Source: an uncultured Oscillospiraceae bacterium
Lineage (GTDB): Bacteria > Bacillota > Clostridia > Oscillospirales > Ruminococcaceae
Reading direction: 5' to 3'
Assembly (NCBI GenBank): GCA_934481445.1
Contig: CAKSPC010000033.1
Span: forward strand, 1 to 29,899
Length of the DNA stretch: 29,899 bases
The notes below the pieces were generated by a model. That model did not search any database. It was not told the origin of the DNA and saw only the letters and a program-made list of their open reading frames with translations. Made by a program: the position numbers and the translations under genes. Positions within the stretch are counted from its first letter, which is position 1. Every line of letters starts with the position of its first letter. Of the stretch, positions 16,555 to 24,923 are shown piece by piece.

Positions 16555-17106
16555 TCAGGATATTACCTCCGAGAGGGTATCCTTCAGCGCGTTCAGTCTG
16601 GACTTTACGCTACCGTCGTAACGCGCCGAGCCGTGATCTATTATCACGCCGCCTATCAGCTCGGGGTCGAGCTTTTCCGTGATGGAAACTTTCTTTCCCG
16701 TTATCTCGCCCATCTTCGCGGCGATGTCCGCGCGGAGCTTTTCGGTGAGCGGGTATGCGGTGGTGACTGTGATCTCGGCAATGCCGAAGTGCTCGTTGTA
16801 CATCAGGCGGAAATTCTTTACGATGCCGCCGAAGCAGTTCATCCTGCCCTTTTCCGCGAGCACGCAGAGCAGGTTCCCCGTAAGCTCGGAAACTCCGCCC
16901 GCGGCGATGATCTCCTTTGCCAGCGCCGTTTTCTCCTCAACGGGGATGGTGGGCGCCGTCATGATCTTTATGAAACCGTCGTTCCCGGCGAAAACCCTGT
17001 TCAGAGCGTTCAGCTCCGAAAGGATATCGCCCGCCTTGTCGGGGCACTGCTCCGTGCAAAGCTCAAAGAACGCCTGTGCATAAACCTTTTCAGCCTTGTC
17101 GTTCAT
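16555..17106 (-). CDS. atpH: ATP synthase delta subunit
   Basis: The 183-residue subunit joins the peripheral stalk (b dimer) to the top of the alpha3beta3 ring. It has the family's pattern: the N-terminal helical bundle beginning with YAQAFFEL, a middle part with LTGNLLCVLAEKGRM, and a C-terminal end with VTVTTAYPLTEKL-type strand, KKVSITEKLDPELIGGVIIDHGSARYDGSVKSRL. The length is normal. The ATG follows GGAAAGGAACTTTT. It lies 22 bp behind atpF. Confidence 0.94.
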   Translation of the reverse strand: MNDKAEKVYAQAFFELCTEQCPDKAGDILSELNALNRVFAGNDGFIKIMTAPTIPVEEKTALAKEIIAAGGVSELTGNLLCVLAEKGRMNCFGGIVKNFRLMYNEHFGIAEITVTTAYPLTEKLRADIAAKMGEITGKKVSITEKLDPELIGGVIIDHGSARYDGSVKSRLNALKDTLSEVIS

Positions 17107-17128
17107 AAAAGTTCCTTTCCGCCGGCGG

Positions 17129-17665
17129 TCACTTTGCCGAGCCTACCTCAGCCAGGAAGCCCGAAATGAGCTCCTCGTTGTCCTGCTGCGAAATTTCCTT
17201 TTCAACGACCTTGCTTGCCGCCATGATGACCATGGAAGAGATCTCGTCCTTGATCTCGTTGACGGCGCGCTGCTTGTCACGCTCGATGCTTTCCTCGGCT
17301 CTGGTGCGGATATCCGCAGCCTTTTTGTTCGCCTCGGAGATTATCTCGTCCTCGCGGGCCTGTGCGCGCTGGGTCGCCGCTTTAACTATCTCGGCGGCTT
17401 CGCTCTTTGCGTCGGCGAGCTTTGCGAGGTATTCCTGCTCGGTCTTTTCGGCTTCAGCCTTTGCTTTCTGCGCGTCGGCTATTTCCGCCGCCGCCATTTC
17501 CTTGCGCTTGTCAAGGATCTTGCAGACGGGCTTGAACAGGAATATTCTGAAGATAAGGAAGATTATGAGCGTGTTTATCAGCGTGAAAACGATCGTACCG
17601 GGGTCGATCGAAACCAGCGCGAGCGTTTCCTGCGCCGACGCGGCTTCACTGATTAAATTCAGCAT
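17129..17665 (-). CDS. atpF: ATP synthase b subunit
   Basis: The 178-residue peripheral stalk subunit has one N-terminal membrane helix (about 23-44, with VFTLINTLIIFLIFRIFLF) and then a long charged helix rich in Ala, Glu and Lys (about 48-160) which forms the dimeric right-handed coiled coil down to delta. The length is slightly above the usual 160-170. The ATG follows TTGGGAGGACTGAGCAG. A single b gene is seen, so the stalk is a homodimer. Confidence 0.95.
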   Translation of the reverse strand: MLNLISEAASAQETLALVSIDPGTIVFTLINTLIIFLIFRIFLFKPVCKILDKRKEMAAAEIADAQKAKAEAEKTEQEYLAKLADAKSEAAEIVKAATQRAQAREDEIISEANKKAADIRTRAEESIERDKQRAVNEIKDEISSMVIMAASKVVEKEISQQDNEELISGFLAEVGSAK

Positions 17666-17700
17666 CTGCTCAGTCCTCCCAAATATGCTTTGTCATTATC

Positions 17701-18033
<333 letters not shown>

Positions 18034-18081
18034 TTACCCCTGCGGGTTATAAGCTTGGATAGAACTCCGTTCGCCTGCGGG

Positions 18082-18801
18082 TCAGTCGCCGCATTCCGCG
18101 CCGGAGATGTAGGACATACTGAGCATTATGAAGATATACGCCTGCATTACCGCTGAGAAGATATCGAAGTAAAGCGACGCCACCGCAGGAACGAGTATCG
18201 CGAAGTTGCCCAGTGCGAAGTATATCAGCGAGCCGATTACCATGCCCGCAACGAGGTTGCCGAAATGACGGAGCGCCAGCGAAACGGGGTTCGCAACCTC
18301 GCCGATGATGTTAAACGGCAGCATGAACGGCGCAGGCTCGACGAAGCTCTTGAAATAGCCCTTGACCTTGCCGGTCTTTGCGCGGTTGTACTGGATCATT
18401 ACGAAGGTGATGAGCGCCCATGCTCCCGTTACGGAGATATCCGCCGTGGGGGAGCGCAGACCGAGCAGGCTCATAAGGCTGGATATCATCGAGAAGCAGA
18501 ACAGCGCCGCCATGTAGGGCTGATACGCCTTGTATCTCGTACCCATGGAAGTATCTACGGTGCCGCGGAAGAATTCGACGATCATTTCCGCCGCCGCCTG
18601 TCTGCGGGTCTCGGGGATGACTTTCATGTTGTGGGTAAGGATAAGCACCACGGCAAGCAGTATCAGAATTACGAACCACTGCACGATTATGCTTTCGGTC
18701 AGGTTCCATGTTATGCCAAACAGATCAAAGCTTGCAACGACAAGCGGGCCGTTTACGGTTATACCCGCGCCCTCGGAAGCAAGCAGAAGCGATGTAGGCA
18801 T
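18082..18801 (-). CDS. atpB: ATP synthase a subunit
   Basis: The 239-residue stator subunit forms the two ion half-channels facing the c ring. It has about six hydrophobic segments, the KVIPETRRQAAAEMIVEFF stretch after the first loops, the essential arginine Arg178 in SLALRHFGNLVAG, and the C-terminal membrane pair including MQAYIFIMLSMSYI. The HFGN form (His in place of the usual Leu) is seen in other clostridia as far as I recall. The ATG has a strong GGAGG site inside the end of atpI. The 81-bp gap to atpE is the largest in the F0 part. Confidence 0.95.
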   Translation of the reverse strand: MPTSLLLASEGAGITVNGPLVVASFDLFGITWNLTESIIVQWFVILILLAVVLILTHNMKVIPETRRQAAAEMIVEFFRGTVDTSMGTRYKAYQPYMAALFCFSMISSLMSLLGLRSPTADISVTGAWALITFVMIQYNRAKTGKVKGYFKSFVEPAPFMLPFNIIGEVANPVSLALRHFGNLVAGMVIGSLIYFALGNFAILVPAVASLYFDIFSAVMQAYIFIMLSMSYISGAECGD

Positions 18802-18805
18802 AATA

Positions 18806-19201
18806 TCAGTCCTCCTTCTTTTCTTTGAATGCTCTTATTGTGATAAGCAATTTCGGGAAAAAAAGCGGAATTACCGCCGCAATAAGATTTATAAACGGCG
18901 CCAGCGCGCCGATGGTAAGCATTAGAAACAGTCCGAGATAGCGCACGCAGTACATGGTGTTCATGTAGTTCTGCGCGGACTTTGCGCTGCGCTTTACGGC
19001 GCTCTGTGCGGTCTTGCCGAGGATAAGGAAATTCACCGCGCACAGCGTGCAGCCGTACACCGCGCCGATAAGCAGGGTGTAGTCGTATCCCAGCGCGAAG
19101 AACAGCACCAGCATAACGGCGATATAAATGCCGCAGGCGGCGAGGTAGTAGGGCGCGAGGGAGCGCATCTCTTCATAGATGGGTTCGTTTTTTCTTGCCA
19201 T
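18806..19201 (-). CDS. atpI: ATP synthase subunit I family protein
   Basis: The 131-residue protein has four hydrophobic segments (about 16-36, 40-62, 88-104 and 105-118) and the polar stretch KTAQSAVKRSAKSAQNYMNTM between helices 2 and 3, as in AtpI of Gram-positive bacteria (ATP synthase I family). AtpI acts as an assembly factor for the c ring and possibly in Mg2+ or Na+ handling. It stands 12 bp behind atpZ and its stop lies 4 bp before atpB, so all three are coupled. Confidence 0.82.
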   Translation of the reverse strand: MARKNEPIYEEMRSLAPYYLAACGIYIAVMLVLFFALGYDYTLLIGAVYGCTLCAVNFLILGKTAQSAVKRSAKSAQNYMNTMYCVRYLGLFLMLTIGALAPFINLIAAVIPLFFPKLLITIRAFKEKKED

Positions 19202-19213
19202 ATTGCCGCCTTG

Positions 19214-19510
19214 TCAGTGTTTTTTATAGTCGTCGTAGTAGTCGTTGTCGCGGGGGGAGGAAAAGGACTTCGGGGCGCGCTCGGTGTTCTTTCCGTAGAA
19301 TTTTATAAGCTGATAAAGGTAGGAAACCGCGCCGCCTATCATAAAAACCAGCGCCAGCACGACGCACAGTCCCATGACCCAATCCGGCAGGTCAAACTTC
19401 CGCGTGACATAATACCCGCCGCCGAGAAACAGCAGCAGCGGCGTTATTATCACGAAAACTAACTGGCTGACCCGCGCGTAGACGCTGACGAGGTTTTCTT
19501 TCTTTTTCAT
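19214..19510 (-). CDS. atpZ: AtpZ/AtpI-type small membrane protein
   Basis: The 98-residue protein has two membrane helices (about 13-33 and 44-68) separated by a short loop with the typical G-x-Y-V-x-R-K-F-x-L-P motif (GGYYVTRKFDLPDWV), then a charged cytosolic tail. It matches the 'ATPase gene 1' family (AtpZ/AtpI), which comes first in many atp operons and is linked to Mg2+/Ca2+ transport or F0 assembly. The start follows the stop of the upstream gene with a 1-bp gap and no own Shine-Dalgarno, so it depends on reinitiation. Confidence 0.82.
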   Translation of the reverse strand: MKKKENLVSVYARVSQLVFVIITPLLLFLGGGYYVTRKFDLPDWVMGLCVVLALVFMIGGAVSYLYQLIKFYGKNTERAPKSFSSPRDNDYYDDYKKH

Positions 19511-19511
19511 A

Positions 19512-20285
19512 TCAGTATACGAAAACGGAGAGCTTCCATTCGCCGTCCACCTTTACCATCTGTGTTTCGAGCACGGTATCGGGGTCGACGCTTCCGGCGG
19601 AGCTGTCGTAGCCGCCGAGGTAGATGGTGAGCTGGCATTCGTTCTCGCTTATGGGGATAACGGCGATGCTGCAGGACGACCAGTCCTTGCTGTATTCGGT
19701 GTCGGGCTTGAAATCAGCGCTGATGCCGAGCACGGTTTCGGTGGTGTAGTGCGGGCGGGAAACCGTTTCGTCGGATGTGTCGGACTCTTCCGCGCTTTCG
19801 TCCGCAACGTCGTCGTCAACAACGTCTGCGAGTATCTCGCGGTTCTTGTAAACCGCAAGGCCGTTTCCGTCGATGTTTGTGAGTATCCTCTCAGCTTCGG
19901 AGTTTACAAAAACGGATTTTACAAGCTCCTCTATCTGCGAAAGGGAGGTGTAGTCGGTGGAGTTTACGGTGTAAATTCCGTCCTCGGGAAGATTTCCGTA
20001 GGGCTCGTCGTAGTGGGGAAGTCCCTCGGTGACGAACAGGCGGATTATCTGATAGTTATTCTTTACAAGGTCGTGCGCCGCATACTGGCACTCCTCGACA
20101 AGCTCGTCTGAGGGGTGGAAGTCGGTGCTGACAACGCTGCCGTCGGGCAGCACGATGTTGTTTTTGTTATCCTTGGTGAGTGTTACGACCGCAACGACTG
20201 CGAGCGCTATCGCTGCGAGTGCAACGACTATTGTAGCCACGAGAGGGGCTGTGGAACTGCTTTTTTTAGACTTATTTTCGCTCAT
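19512..20285 (-). CDS. Unknown membrane-anchored protein upstream of atpZ
   Basis: I do not recognise this 257-residue protein. A Lys/Ser-rich start is followed by one membrane helix (about 13-36), which leaves the remaining 220 residues outside. The outer part has a first mixed domain (about 55-145, with YQIIRLFVTEGLPHYDEPYG and TDYTSLSQIEELVKSVF), an acidic linker of about 25 residues (DVVDDDVADESAEESD) and a second domain ending in GEWKLSVFVY, a common end for small beta-rich extracellular domains. No lipobox is present. It is 23 bp behind bactofilin and 1 bp before atpZ, so it is part of the same transcript. A role at the envelope with the deacetylase is suggested by context only. Confidence 0.8.
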   Translation of the reverse strand: MSENKSKKSSSTAPLVATIVVALAAIALAVVAVVTLTKDNKNNIVLPDGSVVSTDFHPSDELVEECQYAAHDLVKNNYQIIRLFVTEGLPHYDEPYGNLPEDGIYTVNSTDYTSLSQIEELVKSVFVNSEAERILTNIDGNGLAVYKNREILADVVDDDVADESAEESDTSDETVSRPHYTTETVLGISADFKPDTEYSKDWSSCSIAVIPISENECQLTIYLGGYDSSAGSVDPDTVLETQMVKVDGEWKLSVFVY

Positions 20286-20308
20286 TTTCTATAAATGCCT
20301 TTCATGGG

Positions 20309-21319
20309 TCAGGATTTTGTGGTTTCCTTGCTGTCGAGGGAGATAGCCTCGGGGAATACGTTTCTGCCGTCCTCCTTGGAGAGGAATGTCGTATTTACAT
20401 AGCCCTGGATTATCGCGCCGTCGGTGACAGCGATGGTGGACGCGCTGATATCGCCGAATACGATGGCGTCGCGCTTGAGCTCCGCCTTGCCGGCGATGTC
20501 GAGCTTTCCGCGTATTCTGCCGTTGATGTCGGCGTACTGCGAGGTGAGGTCGCCGATGAGGATGGTGTCCCTGTCCATGCGCATTCTGCCCTTGAGGTTA
20601 ACGTTGCCCTGCATCGCGGCGGAGTTCATGCCTGCGTTGTTGCAGGTAACGTCGCCGATGACCTTGCCGGTCATGTCGATGTTGCGGGTGGTTTCTACGT
20701 TGCCCTTTATGCTGCCGTCTATCTGCATATTCGCGAGGGAGCGCACGTTGCCGTCGATGATGGTGTTCTTGGAGATGACCGTAACTTCGTCGGTTTCGTT
20801 GGGCTGCTGCGGGACATCGGACGGGGGCACGAAACCGCCGCCGAAGCCGCCGTTTCCGCCGTAGCCGTTGTTGTAATTATTGTTATATCCGTTATTATTG
20901 TTGAAATTCGCGTAATTATTGTATCCGTTGTTCGGAAAAGAATTATTCTGCGGATAACCGTTCTGCGGCGCTGCGCTCTGCTGCGGTGCGCGGTAATACG
21001 GAGTTTCAAGCGGAACGCCCTGCGGATTTACCTGCTGATTTGCCTGTGCGGGCTGAGCGTTCTGCGGCGCGGGCTGCTGAACATTCTGCGCGGGCTGTGC
21101 GGTAGCCTCCTGCGCGGGGGCTGCCTGAGCCTGTTCTGCGGGCGCCTGCGCGGGCTGAACCGGCTGAGCGTTCTGCGTGTTCTGTGCGTTCTGTGATTCC
21201 TGAAGATAGCGGTCAAGCTCGGAAGGCTGCGCGGGGGCGGGACTTTCGGGCTGAGCCTCCTGTCCGTCCTTTTTCCACAGTTCCTTCACCGCCTGTGAAA
21301 AGTTATCCTTTATACCCAT
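20309..21319 (-). CDS. Bactofilin family cytoskeletal protein with long disordered N-terminus
   Basis: The 336-residue protein has a bactofilin beta-helix domain at about 180-310 (VISKNTIIDGNV, QIDGSIKGNVETTRNIDMTGKVIGDV-like turns, then RIRGKLDIAGKAELKRDAIVFGDI). Bactofilins polymerise without nucleotide into filaments that localise envelope enzymes. The 150-residue N-terminus is low complexity: a Gln/Ala/Pro-rich part (20-120) and an Asn/Tyr/Gly-rich part (120-163) whose codons are AT-rich against the background. The first 20 residues form a basic amphipathic stretch that could bind membranes. The frame opens earlier, but the ATG at 21319 has AAAGGATCTTAC. It sits 16 bp behind the polysaccharide deacetylase gene. 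Confidence 0.87.
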   Translation of the reverse strand: MGIKDNFSQAVKELWKKDGQEAQPESPAPAQPSELDRYLQESQNAQNTQNAQPVQPAQAPAEQAQAAPAQEATAQPAQNVQQPAPQNAQPAQANQQVNPQGVPLETPYYRAPQQSAAPQNGYPQNNSFPNNGYNNYANFNNNNGYNNNYNNGYGGNGGFGGGFVPPSDVPQQPNETDEVTVISKNTIIDGNVRSLANMQIDGSIKGNVETTRNIDMTGKVIGDVTCNNAGMNSAAMQGNVNLKGRMRMDRDTILIGDLTSQYADINGRIRGKLDIAGKAELKRDAIVFGDISASTIAVTDGAIIQGYVNTTFLSKEDGRNVFPEAISLDSKETTKS

Positions 21320-21335
21320 GGTAAGATCCTTTCTT

Positions 21336-22460
21336 TTATGCAAACGGCCCCACAAACTGGACCGGCTGAGTATCGTTGTTTATTTTATCAAGTTTATATC
21401 CCTCCGACTTGAGCAGCTTGAGGATGTCCTCCAGCACCCAGACGGTGTTTTTTGTGGTCGCGGAATCGTGCATAAGTACGACGGCACGGTAGCAGTTGGC
21501 GATATCCGCGGGGATGGAGTTGTACATCTGCGTCCAGTTGGCGCCGCCCGCGTCGTTGCTGTCTACGTTCCAGTCGAAATATCTGAAGCCGCGGCGGGTC
21601 ATTTCTTCTATGATGGCGTCGCGGGTGTCGTTGTTGAAATCGTTCTTGCTGCCGCCGGGAAAGCGGAACAGCTCTGTTTTAATGCCCGTTGCCTCGTATA
21701 TCATGTTCCATGCGTCGTTGAAGTCCGCAAGGAACGCTTCCACGGAGGCGTATATCGTTTCATACTCATGCGATGCGCTGTGCACGCCTATGGTGTGGCC
21801 GTCGGCGGCGATGGCGCGGAGCATTTCGTAGCAGTAGTCGGTTCTTCTCGGAACGACGAAGAATGTCGCCTTGACTCCGTATTCCCGCAGGTATGCGAGG
21901 ATGGAGTATGTATGGTCGGACGGGCCGTCGTCAAAGGTGAGGTATACCGTGTTTTCCTCGCGGACGTACTCCTCGGGGGGAATTACCGACATCTCGGGAT
22001 AAAGGTCGGCGTACTCGCTTTCGGGCCCGGAGCTTTCGGACGTATCCGCTTCGCTTTCCGCGGAAGTATCAGACGCGTCCGCGGTGTCGAAATCATCTGA
22101 AGCATCGGATGTGACCGCGCTTTCCTCCACATCCTCGGCAGGCTCGGAAGATGGCGCAGCCACGGCGGGAACATCGCCGCCGTTCCTGGAATTGATGTAA
22201 TCTAAAAGTTCCTCATCGGAAAGGCCGCTTTCCGAATAAAGCTCATAAAAGCCCGCGGCGTCGGGGATACGCTCCCCTGTAAGCACTTCTGCCGCAAAGG
22301 AGAGCCGCTCGTTTTCGCTGCGGACTTCTTTCAGTTCGGCGCTTGTATTAAACAAAAAAACCGCAAAGACTATGCAGAGCGCGAGCGGCACAAAGAAAGC
22401 TATTGCAAGGACTGTTTTTATCAGCACCTTAAAAAATTCAACGCTGCCGAAACGCATCAT
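21336..22460 (-). CDS. Membrane-anchored polysaccharide deacetylase (NodB domain)
   Basis: The 374-residue protein has an N-terminal membrane anchor (about 15-38), an acidic, Ser/Asp/Glu-rich linker (100-150) and a NodB deacetylase domain outside the cell. Motifs: TFDDGP at 175-180 with catalytic base and metal Asp, the metal-binding His227 and His231 in HSASH, RFPGG at 266-270, DWN at 297-299 and LMHD at 329-332. It probably removes acetyl groups from peptidoglycan or other N-acetylhexosamine polymers. The ATG at 22460 is followed by another at 22457, which has the better distance from AAGAGG; either may be used. It is the first gene of the run into the atp operon and is followed by bactofilin, which may position it. 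Confidence 0.9.
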   Translation of the reverse strand: MMRFGSVEFFKVLIKTVLAIAFFVPLALCIVFAVFLFNTSAELKEVRSENERLSFAAEVLTGERIPDAAGFYELYSESGLSDEELLDYINSRNGGDVPAVAAPSSEPAEDVEESAVTSDASDDFDTADASDTSAESEADTSESSGPESEYADLYPEMSVIPPEEYVREENTVYLTFDDGPSDHTYSILAYLREYGVKATFFVVPRRTDYCYEMLRAIAADGHTIGVHSASHEYETIYASVEAFLADFNDAWNMIYEATGIKTELFRFPGGSKNDFNNDTRDAIIEEMTRRGFRYFDWNVDSNDAGGANWTQMYNSIPADIANCYRAVVLMHDSATTKNTVWVLEDILKLLKSEGYKLDKINNDTQPVQFVGPFA

Positions 22461-22540
22461 ATGACCTCTTGATCTAAGGCAAACTGCGTCCCGCAGGCGC
22501 AGAGCCAGGTGATATCAGGGTAGACTTCCCCTATTATTTA

Positions 22541-22569
22541 ATGATACTATAAAAAGGCGTTTTTGTCAA
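22541..22569 (-). promoter_or_regulatory. Promoter of the deacetylase-bactofilin-atp transcript
   Basis: On the minus strand a consensus TTGACA (22564-22569) and TATCAT (22541-22546) are 17 bp apart. The predicted start near 22534 leaves about 75 nt of leader. I find no strong promoter and no terminator between here and the end of atpC at 12060. Confidence 0.65.
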
Positions 22570-22692
22570 TAGCGGCAATGATAAAATGACCAAATAAAAT
22601 CAGAAAATCGACACTTTTTGCATAAATCGTATAGAATTTTTCGTAGAATATGCATAAATACGCGGGCTTATGCAGATCAAAAAAACAGGACG

Positions 22693-22726
22693 AAAAATCG
22701 CCCGGACCTGTCCAAAGCCCGGGCGA
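22693..22726 (-). terminator. Terminator of the folT-proC-ppiB operon
   Basis: TCGCCCGG (22698-22705) pairs with CCGGGCGA (22719-22726). On the minus strand the stem is followed by TTTTTCG. It lies 23 bp past the ppiB stop codon. Confidence 0.85.
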
Positions 22727-22748
22727 AATATTGATACGATATGAAAGA

Positions 22749-23222
22749 TCAATCAGCGATATAAACGCGCTTCATTCTGATATCGTTCTTGGGTCTGTCG
22801 TTGTAGTCAGTTGCGGATTCTGCGATCTCGTCGACGACATCCATTCCGTCGATCACCTTGCCGAATGCCGCGTACTTTCCGTCGAGGTAGGACGCGTCCT
22901 GATGCATGATGAAGAACTGGCTGGAAGCAGAGTTCATGTCCATTGCGCGCGCCATGGATATAACGCCGCGGACGTGCTTGATGTCGTTCTTAACGCCGTT
23001 TGCGCGGAACTCGCCCTTGATTTTTTCCTTGGCGCCGCCCATGCCTGTGCCCTCGGGGTCGCCGCCCTGTATCATGAAGCCCTTGATAACGCGGTGGAAT
23101 ATAAGCCCGTCATAAAAGCCCTCGCCGACCAGCTTCAGAAAGTTTGCGACCGTGATGGGCGCCTTGTCGGGGTAAAGCTCCAGCTTTATCTCCTTGCCGT
23201 TTTCCATTTCTATTACTACCAT
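22749..23222 (-). CDS. ppiB: Cyclophilin-type peptidyl-prolyl cis-trans isomerase
   Basis: The 157-residue cytosolic enzyme speeds up proline cis-trans isomerisation in protein folding. It has the cyclophilin pattern: the N-terminal KLELYPDKAPITVANFLKL, the active-site FHRVIKGFMIQGGDPEGTGMGG, the SQFFIMHQDASYLDGKYAAFGKV segment and no signal peptide. The FIMH part carries the usual hydrophobic pocket, with His in place of the Trp of human CypA, common in bacteria. The frame is open to 23300, but the ATG at 23222 follows AAAGGAGATATCACC. It is the last gene of its operon, 13 bp behind proC. Confidence 0.94.
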   Translation of the reverse strand: MVVIEMENGKEIKLELYPDKAPITVANFLKLVGEGFYDGLIFHRVIKGFMIQGGDPEGTGMGGAKEKIKGEFRANGVKNDIKHVRGVISMARAMDMNSASSQFFIMHQDASYLDGKYAAFGKVIDGMDVVDEIAESATDYNDRPKNDIRMKRVYIAD

Positions 23223-23235
23223 GGTGATATCTCCT

Positions 23236-24036
23236 TTATTTCTTTTCGCCGAGTTCATATGCGCGTTTTGTGCAGGCCTTGCAGGCTTCCGCAGCGACAT
23301 CCGTCAGCTTTCCTTCATACAGCTTGTCCAGTCCCGCGAGGGTGGTGCCTCCGGGGGAGGATACCTGCTTTATCAGCTCGTCGACCGTCATGCCGCTTTC
23401 GGTCATCATCCTTGCGGAGCCGATGAGGGTCTGCGCAAACAGGCGCAGCGCAGCTTCCTTGTCTATGCCAACGCTGTCCGCGTAGTCGATGAAGCCCTTT
23501 GCATAGAGGTATATGAATGCGGGGGAGCTGCCGTTTACTGCGATGACTTCCTTCATCTTATCCATGGGCACCACCTCGGTGATACCGCAGGAGCCGATTA
23601 TTTTCCTTGCAAATGCGAATTCCTCGTCGCTCACCTTGTCGTCGCGGCTCATTGCGGAAGCGCCCGCGCCGAGCATCATGGGAGTGTTGGGCATAACGGG
23701 GATCACCTTTGCGCCGGGGAATGTCCTCTCGCGGATATATTCCGCGGAAATGCCCGCGCAGATGGAGATTATAACGGTGTCGGGGGAGCCCGCCGCCTTT
23801 ATTTCCTCAAGCACGCCGTCTAGCTGCTGGGGCTTTACGGCGAGGAGGATGTAGTTGCATTTGGAAGCTATCTCGCGGATGCTGTCCGCGGCGGTGGCGC
23901 CGACGGAAGCGAGGTCTGCAAGCTTGTCGGGGTTAGCGTCGTAGGCGAATACCGCGGTATTTCCGAGCTTGCCGTTTATGCCGCTGAGTATGGCGCGGCC
24001 CATATTTCCGACGCCTATAAAACCAAGTTTATTCAT
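23236..24036 (-). CDS. proC: Pyrroline-5-carboxylate reductase
   Basis: The 266-residue enzyme reduces 1-pyrroline-5-carboxylate to proline with NAD(P)H, the last step of proline synthesis. It starts with a Rossmann fold (LGFIGVGNMGRAIL), contains LLAVKPQQL and VMPNTPMMLGAGASAM, and ends with the dimerising helical domain with NGSSPAFIYLYAKGF, the active-site region, and VSSPGGTTLAGLD. The length is normal. The ATG at 24036 follows GAAAGGTGCATATT; an in-frame GTG at 24045 lies within that site. It is 12 bp behind folT. The other proline genes (proA, proB) are not in the window. Confidence 0.95.
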   Translation of the reverse strand: MNKLGFIGVGNMGRAILSGINGKLGNTAVFAYDANPDKLADLASVGATAADSIREIASKCNYILLAVKPQQLDGVLEEIKAAGSPDTVIISICAGISAEYIRERTFPGAKVIPVMPNTPMMLGAGASAMSRDDKVSDEEFAFARKIIGSCGITEVVPMDKMKEVIAVNGSSPAFIYLYAKGFIDYADSVGIDKEAALRLFAQTLIGSARMMTESGMTVDELIKQVSSPGGTTLAGLDKLYEGKLTDVAAEACKACTKRAYELGEKK

Positions 24037-24048
24037 AATATGCACCTT

Positions 24049-24684
24049 TCAGAGCGCCGTTTTCCTTTTCTTGAAAACGGCATTGTACGCCGCCTTTACG
24101 GGGAACAGCGCAAGCACGAGCATAAGCACCTCGATGGGGAGCATACCCAGATTCTTGAGCGCACGCTCGCCTATCTTTATCCAGAATGTTTCCGGGACAA
24201 TTCCGTAGCCCATTACCATCATAAACAGCGTGTTCATGAAAACATTGCAGACGAGGTTTATGGTGAATTTCGCACCGAGGATCCTGAAAAACGAGGGCAG
24301 GTTTGCCTTTATGCCCGAGAAGAAATCTGCAGGGGAGCTGAGGTCGGGCTTTATCGGGGTGAAATTATACAGAAAAATTCCGTAAATCACACCGCCCGTT
24401 ACCTCAACGAGGGTGAACAGCGGCGAAAACGCCTGCTGCTGGTTGGAAACGAAGTAGCCGATAACATCCGTAGCCACGCAGGAAAGCCCCGCGACGGTGG
24501 GTCCGTACAGCATTCCTATCGAAGCGATGGCGAGGAACGAGAAGCCTATCTTCAGCGTAGGCATGGGCTGTATCGTGAGGGACTTGAGCACGCACGCCAG
24601 CGCGATGAGCATTGCGGTGACGGCGAGGCAGCGGACGCTTTTCAGCTCCTGTGCGGATCTTTTGAAGTTAAGAAAAAAAGCCAT
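24049..24684 (-). CDS. folT: Folate ECF transporter S component
   Basis: The 211-residue membrane protein has about six hydrophobic segments and the FolT pattern: PTLKIGFSFLAIASIGMLYGPTVAG followed by CVATDVIGYF on one loop and FSPLFTLVEVTGGVIYGIFLY. It captures folate and, with the shared EcfT-EcfA module encoded elsewhere, imports it. The ATG at 24684 has a GGAGG site; the frame extends to 24717. A tetrahydrofolate riboswitch of the classic folT type lies in the leader, which supports folate as the substrate. proC and ppiB follow with 12- and 13-bp gaps and are probably controlled by the same leader. Confidence 0.9.
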   Translation of the reverse strand: MAFFLNFKRSAQELKSVRCLAVTAMLIALACVLKSLTIQPMPTLKIGFSFLAIASIGMLYGPTVAGLSCVATDVIGYFVSNQQQAFSPLFTLVEVTGGVIYGIFLYNFTPIKPDLSSPADFFSGIKANLPSFFRILGAKFTINLVCNVFMNTLFMMVMGYGIVPETFWIKIGERALKNLGMLPIEVLMLVLALFPVKAAYNAVFKKRKTAL

Positions 24685-24715
24685 ATACTTTATCCTCCGT
24701 AACTTCGCTATATAC

Positions 24716-24747
24716 AAAAAGAATAAAAGTCGATGGCTTGTTTATTC
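24716..24747 (-). terminator. Candidate terminator or expression platform behind the THF riboswitch
   Basis: On the minus strand GAATAAA (24741-24747) and TTTATTC (24721-24727) form an AT-rich 7-bp stem followed by TTTTT (24716-24720). It lies between the riboswitch and the folT ribosome binding site. The stem is weak, so control at translation is also possible. Confidence 0.35.
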
Positions 24748-24756
24748 GATTTAGTG

Positions 24757-24870
24757 TACAGCGAGATGCGGGAAGCGCACCGCAAGCGAATGACCGTTGT
24801 GATCTCGCTTTTCGTCCGTGCGGCAACTCTCCGTCCGCCCGGCACTTAACGCGCGGTTCCCTACTCTGTG
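24757..24870 (-). promoter_or_regulatory. Tetrahydrofolate (THF) riboswitch
   Basis: On the minus strand the leader reads AGAGTAG, then CGCGTTAAGTGCC, GGAGAGTTGCC, ACGAAAAGCGAGA, GCGGT and finally CCCGCATCTCGCT. These blocks, their order and spacing match the conserved elements of the THF riboswitch known from folT leaders of clostridia (GAGAGTAG, CGCGTTAAGTG, GTYGYC, ACGAAGCGAGA and GCATCCGCTC). The P1 helix can pair ACAG..AG with CT..CTGT at the two ends. A GCCCC-GAGA-GGGGC hairpin directly precedes it at 24870-24883. The riboswitch senses reduced folate and should turn down folT and the genes behind it. Confidence 0.9.
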
Positions 24871-24923
24871 CCCCTCTCGGGGCCGGTGTTCTGTAGTCTG
24901 ATTTAATGATAACTCTGCGGTTA

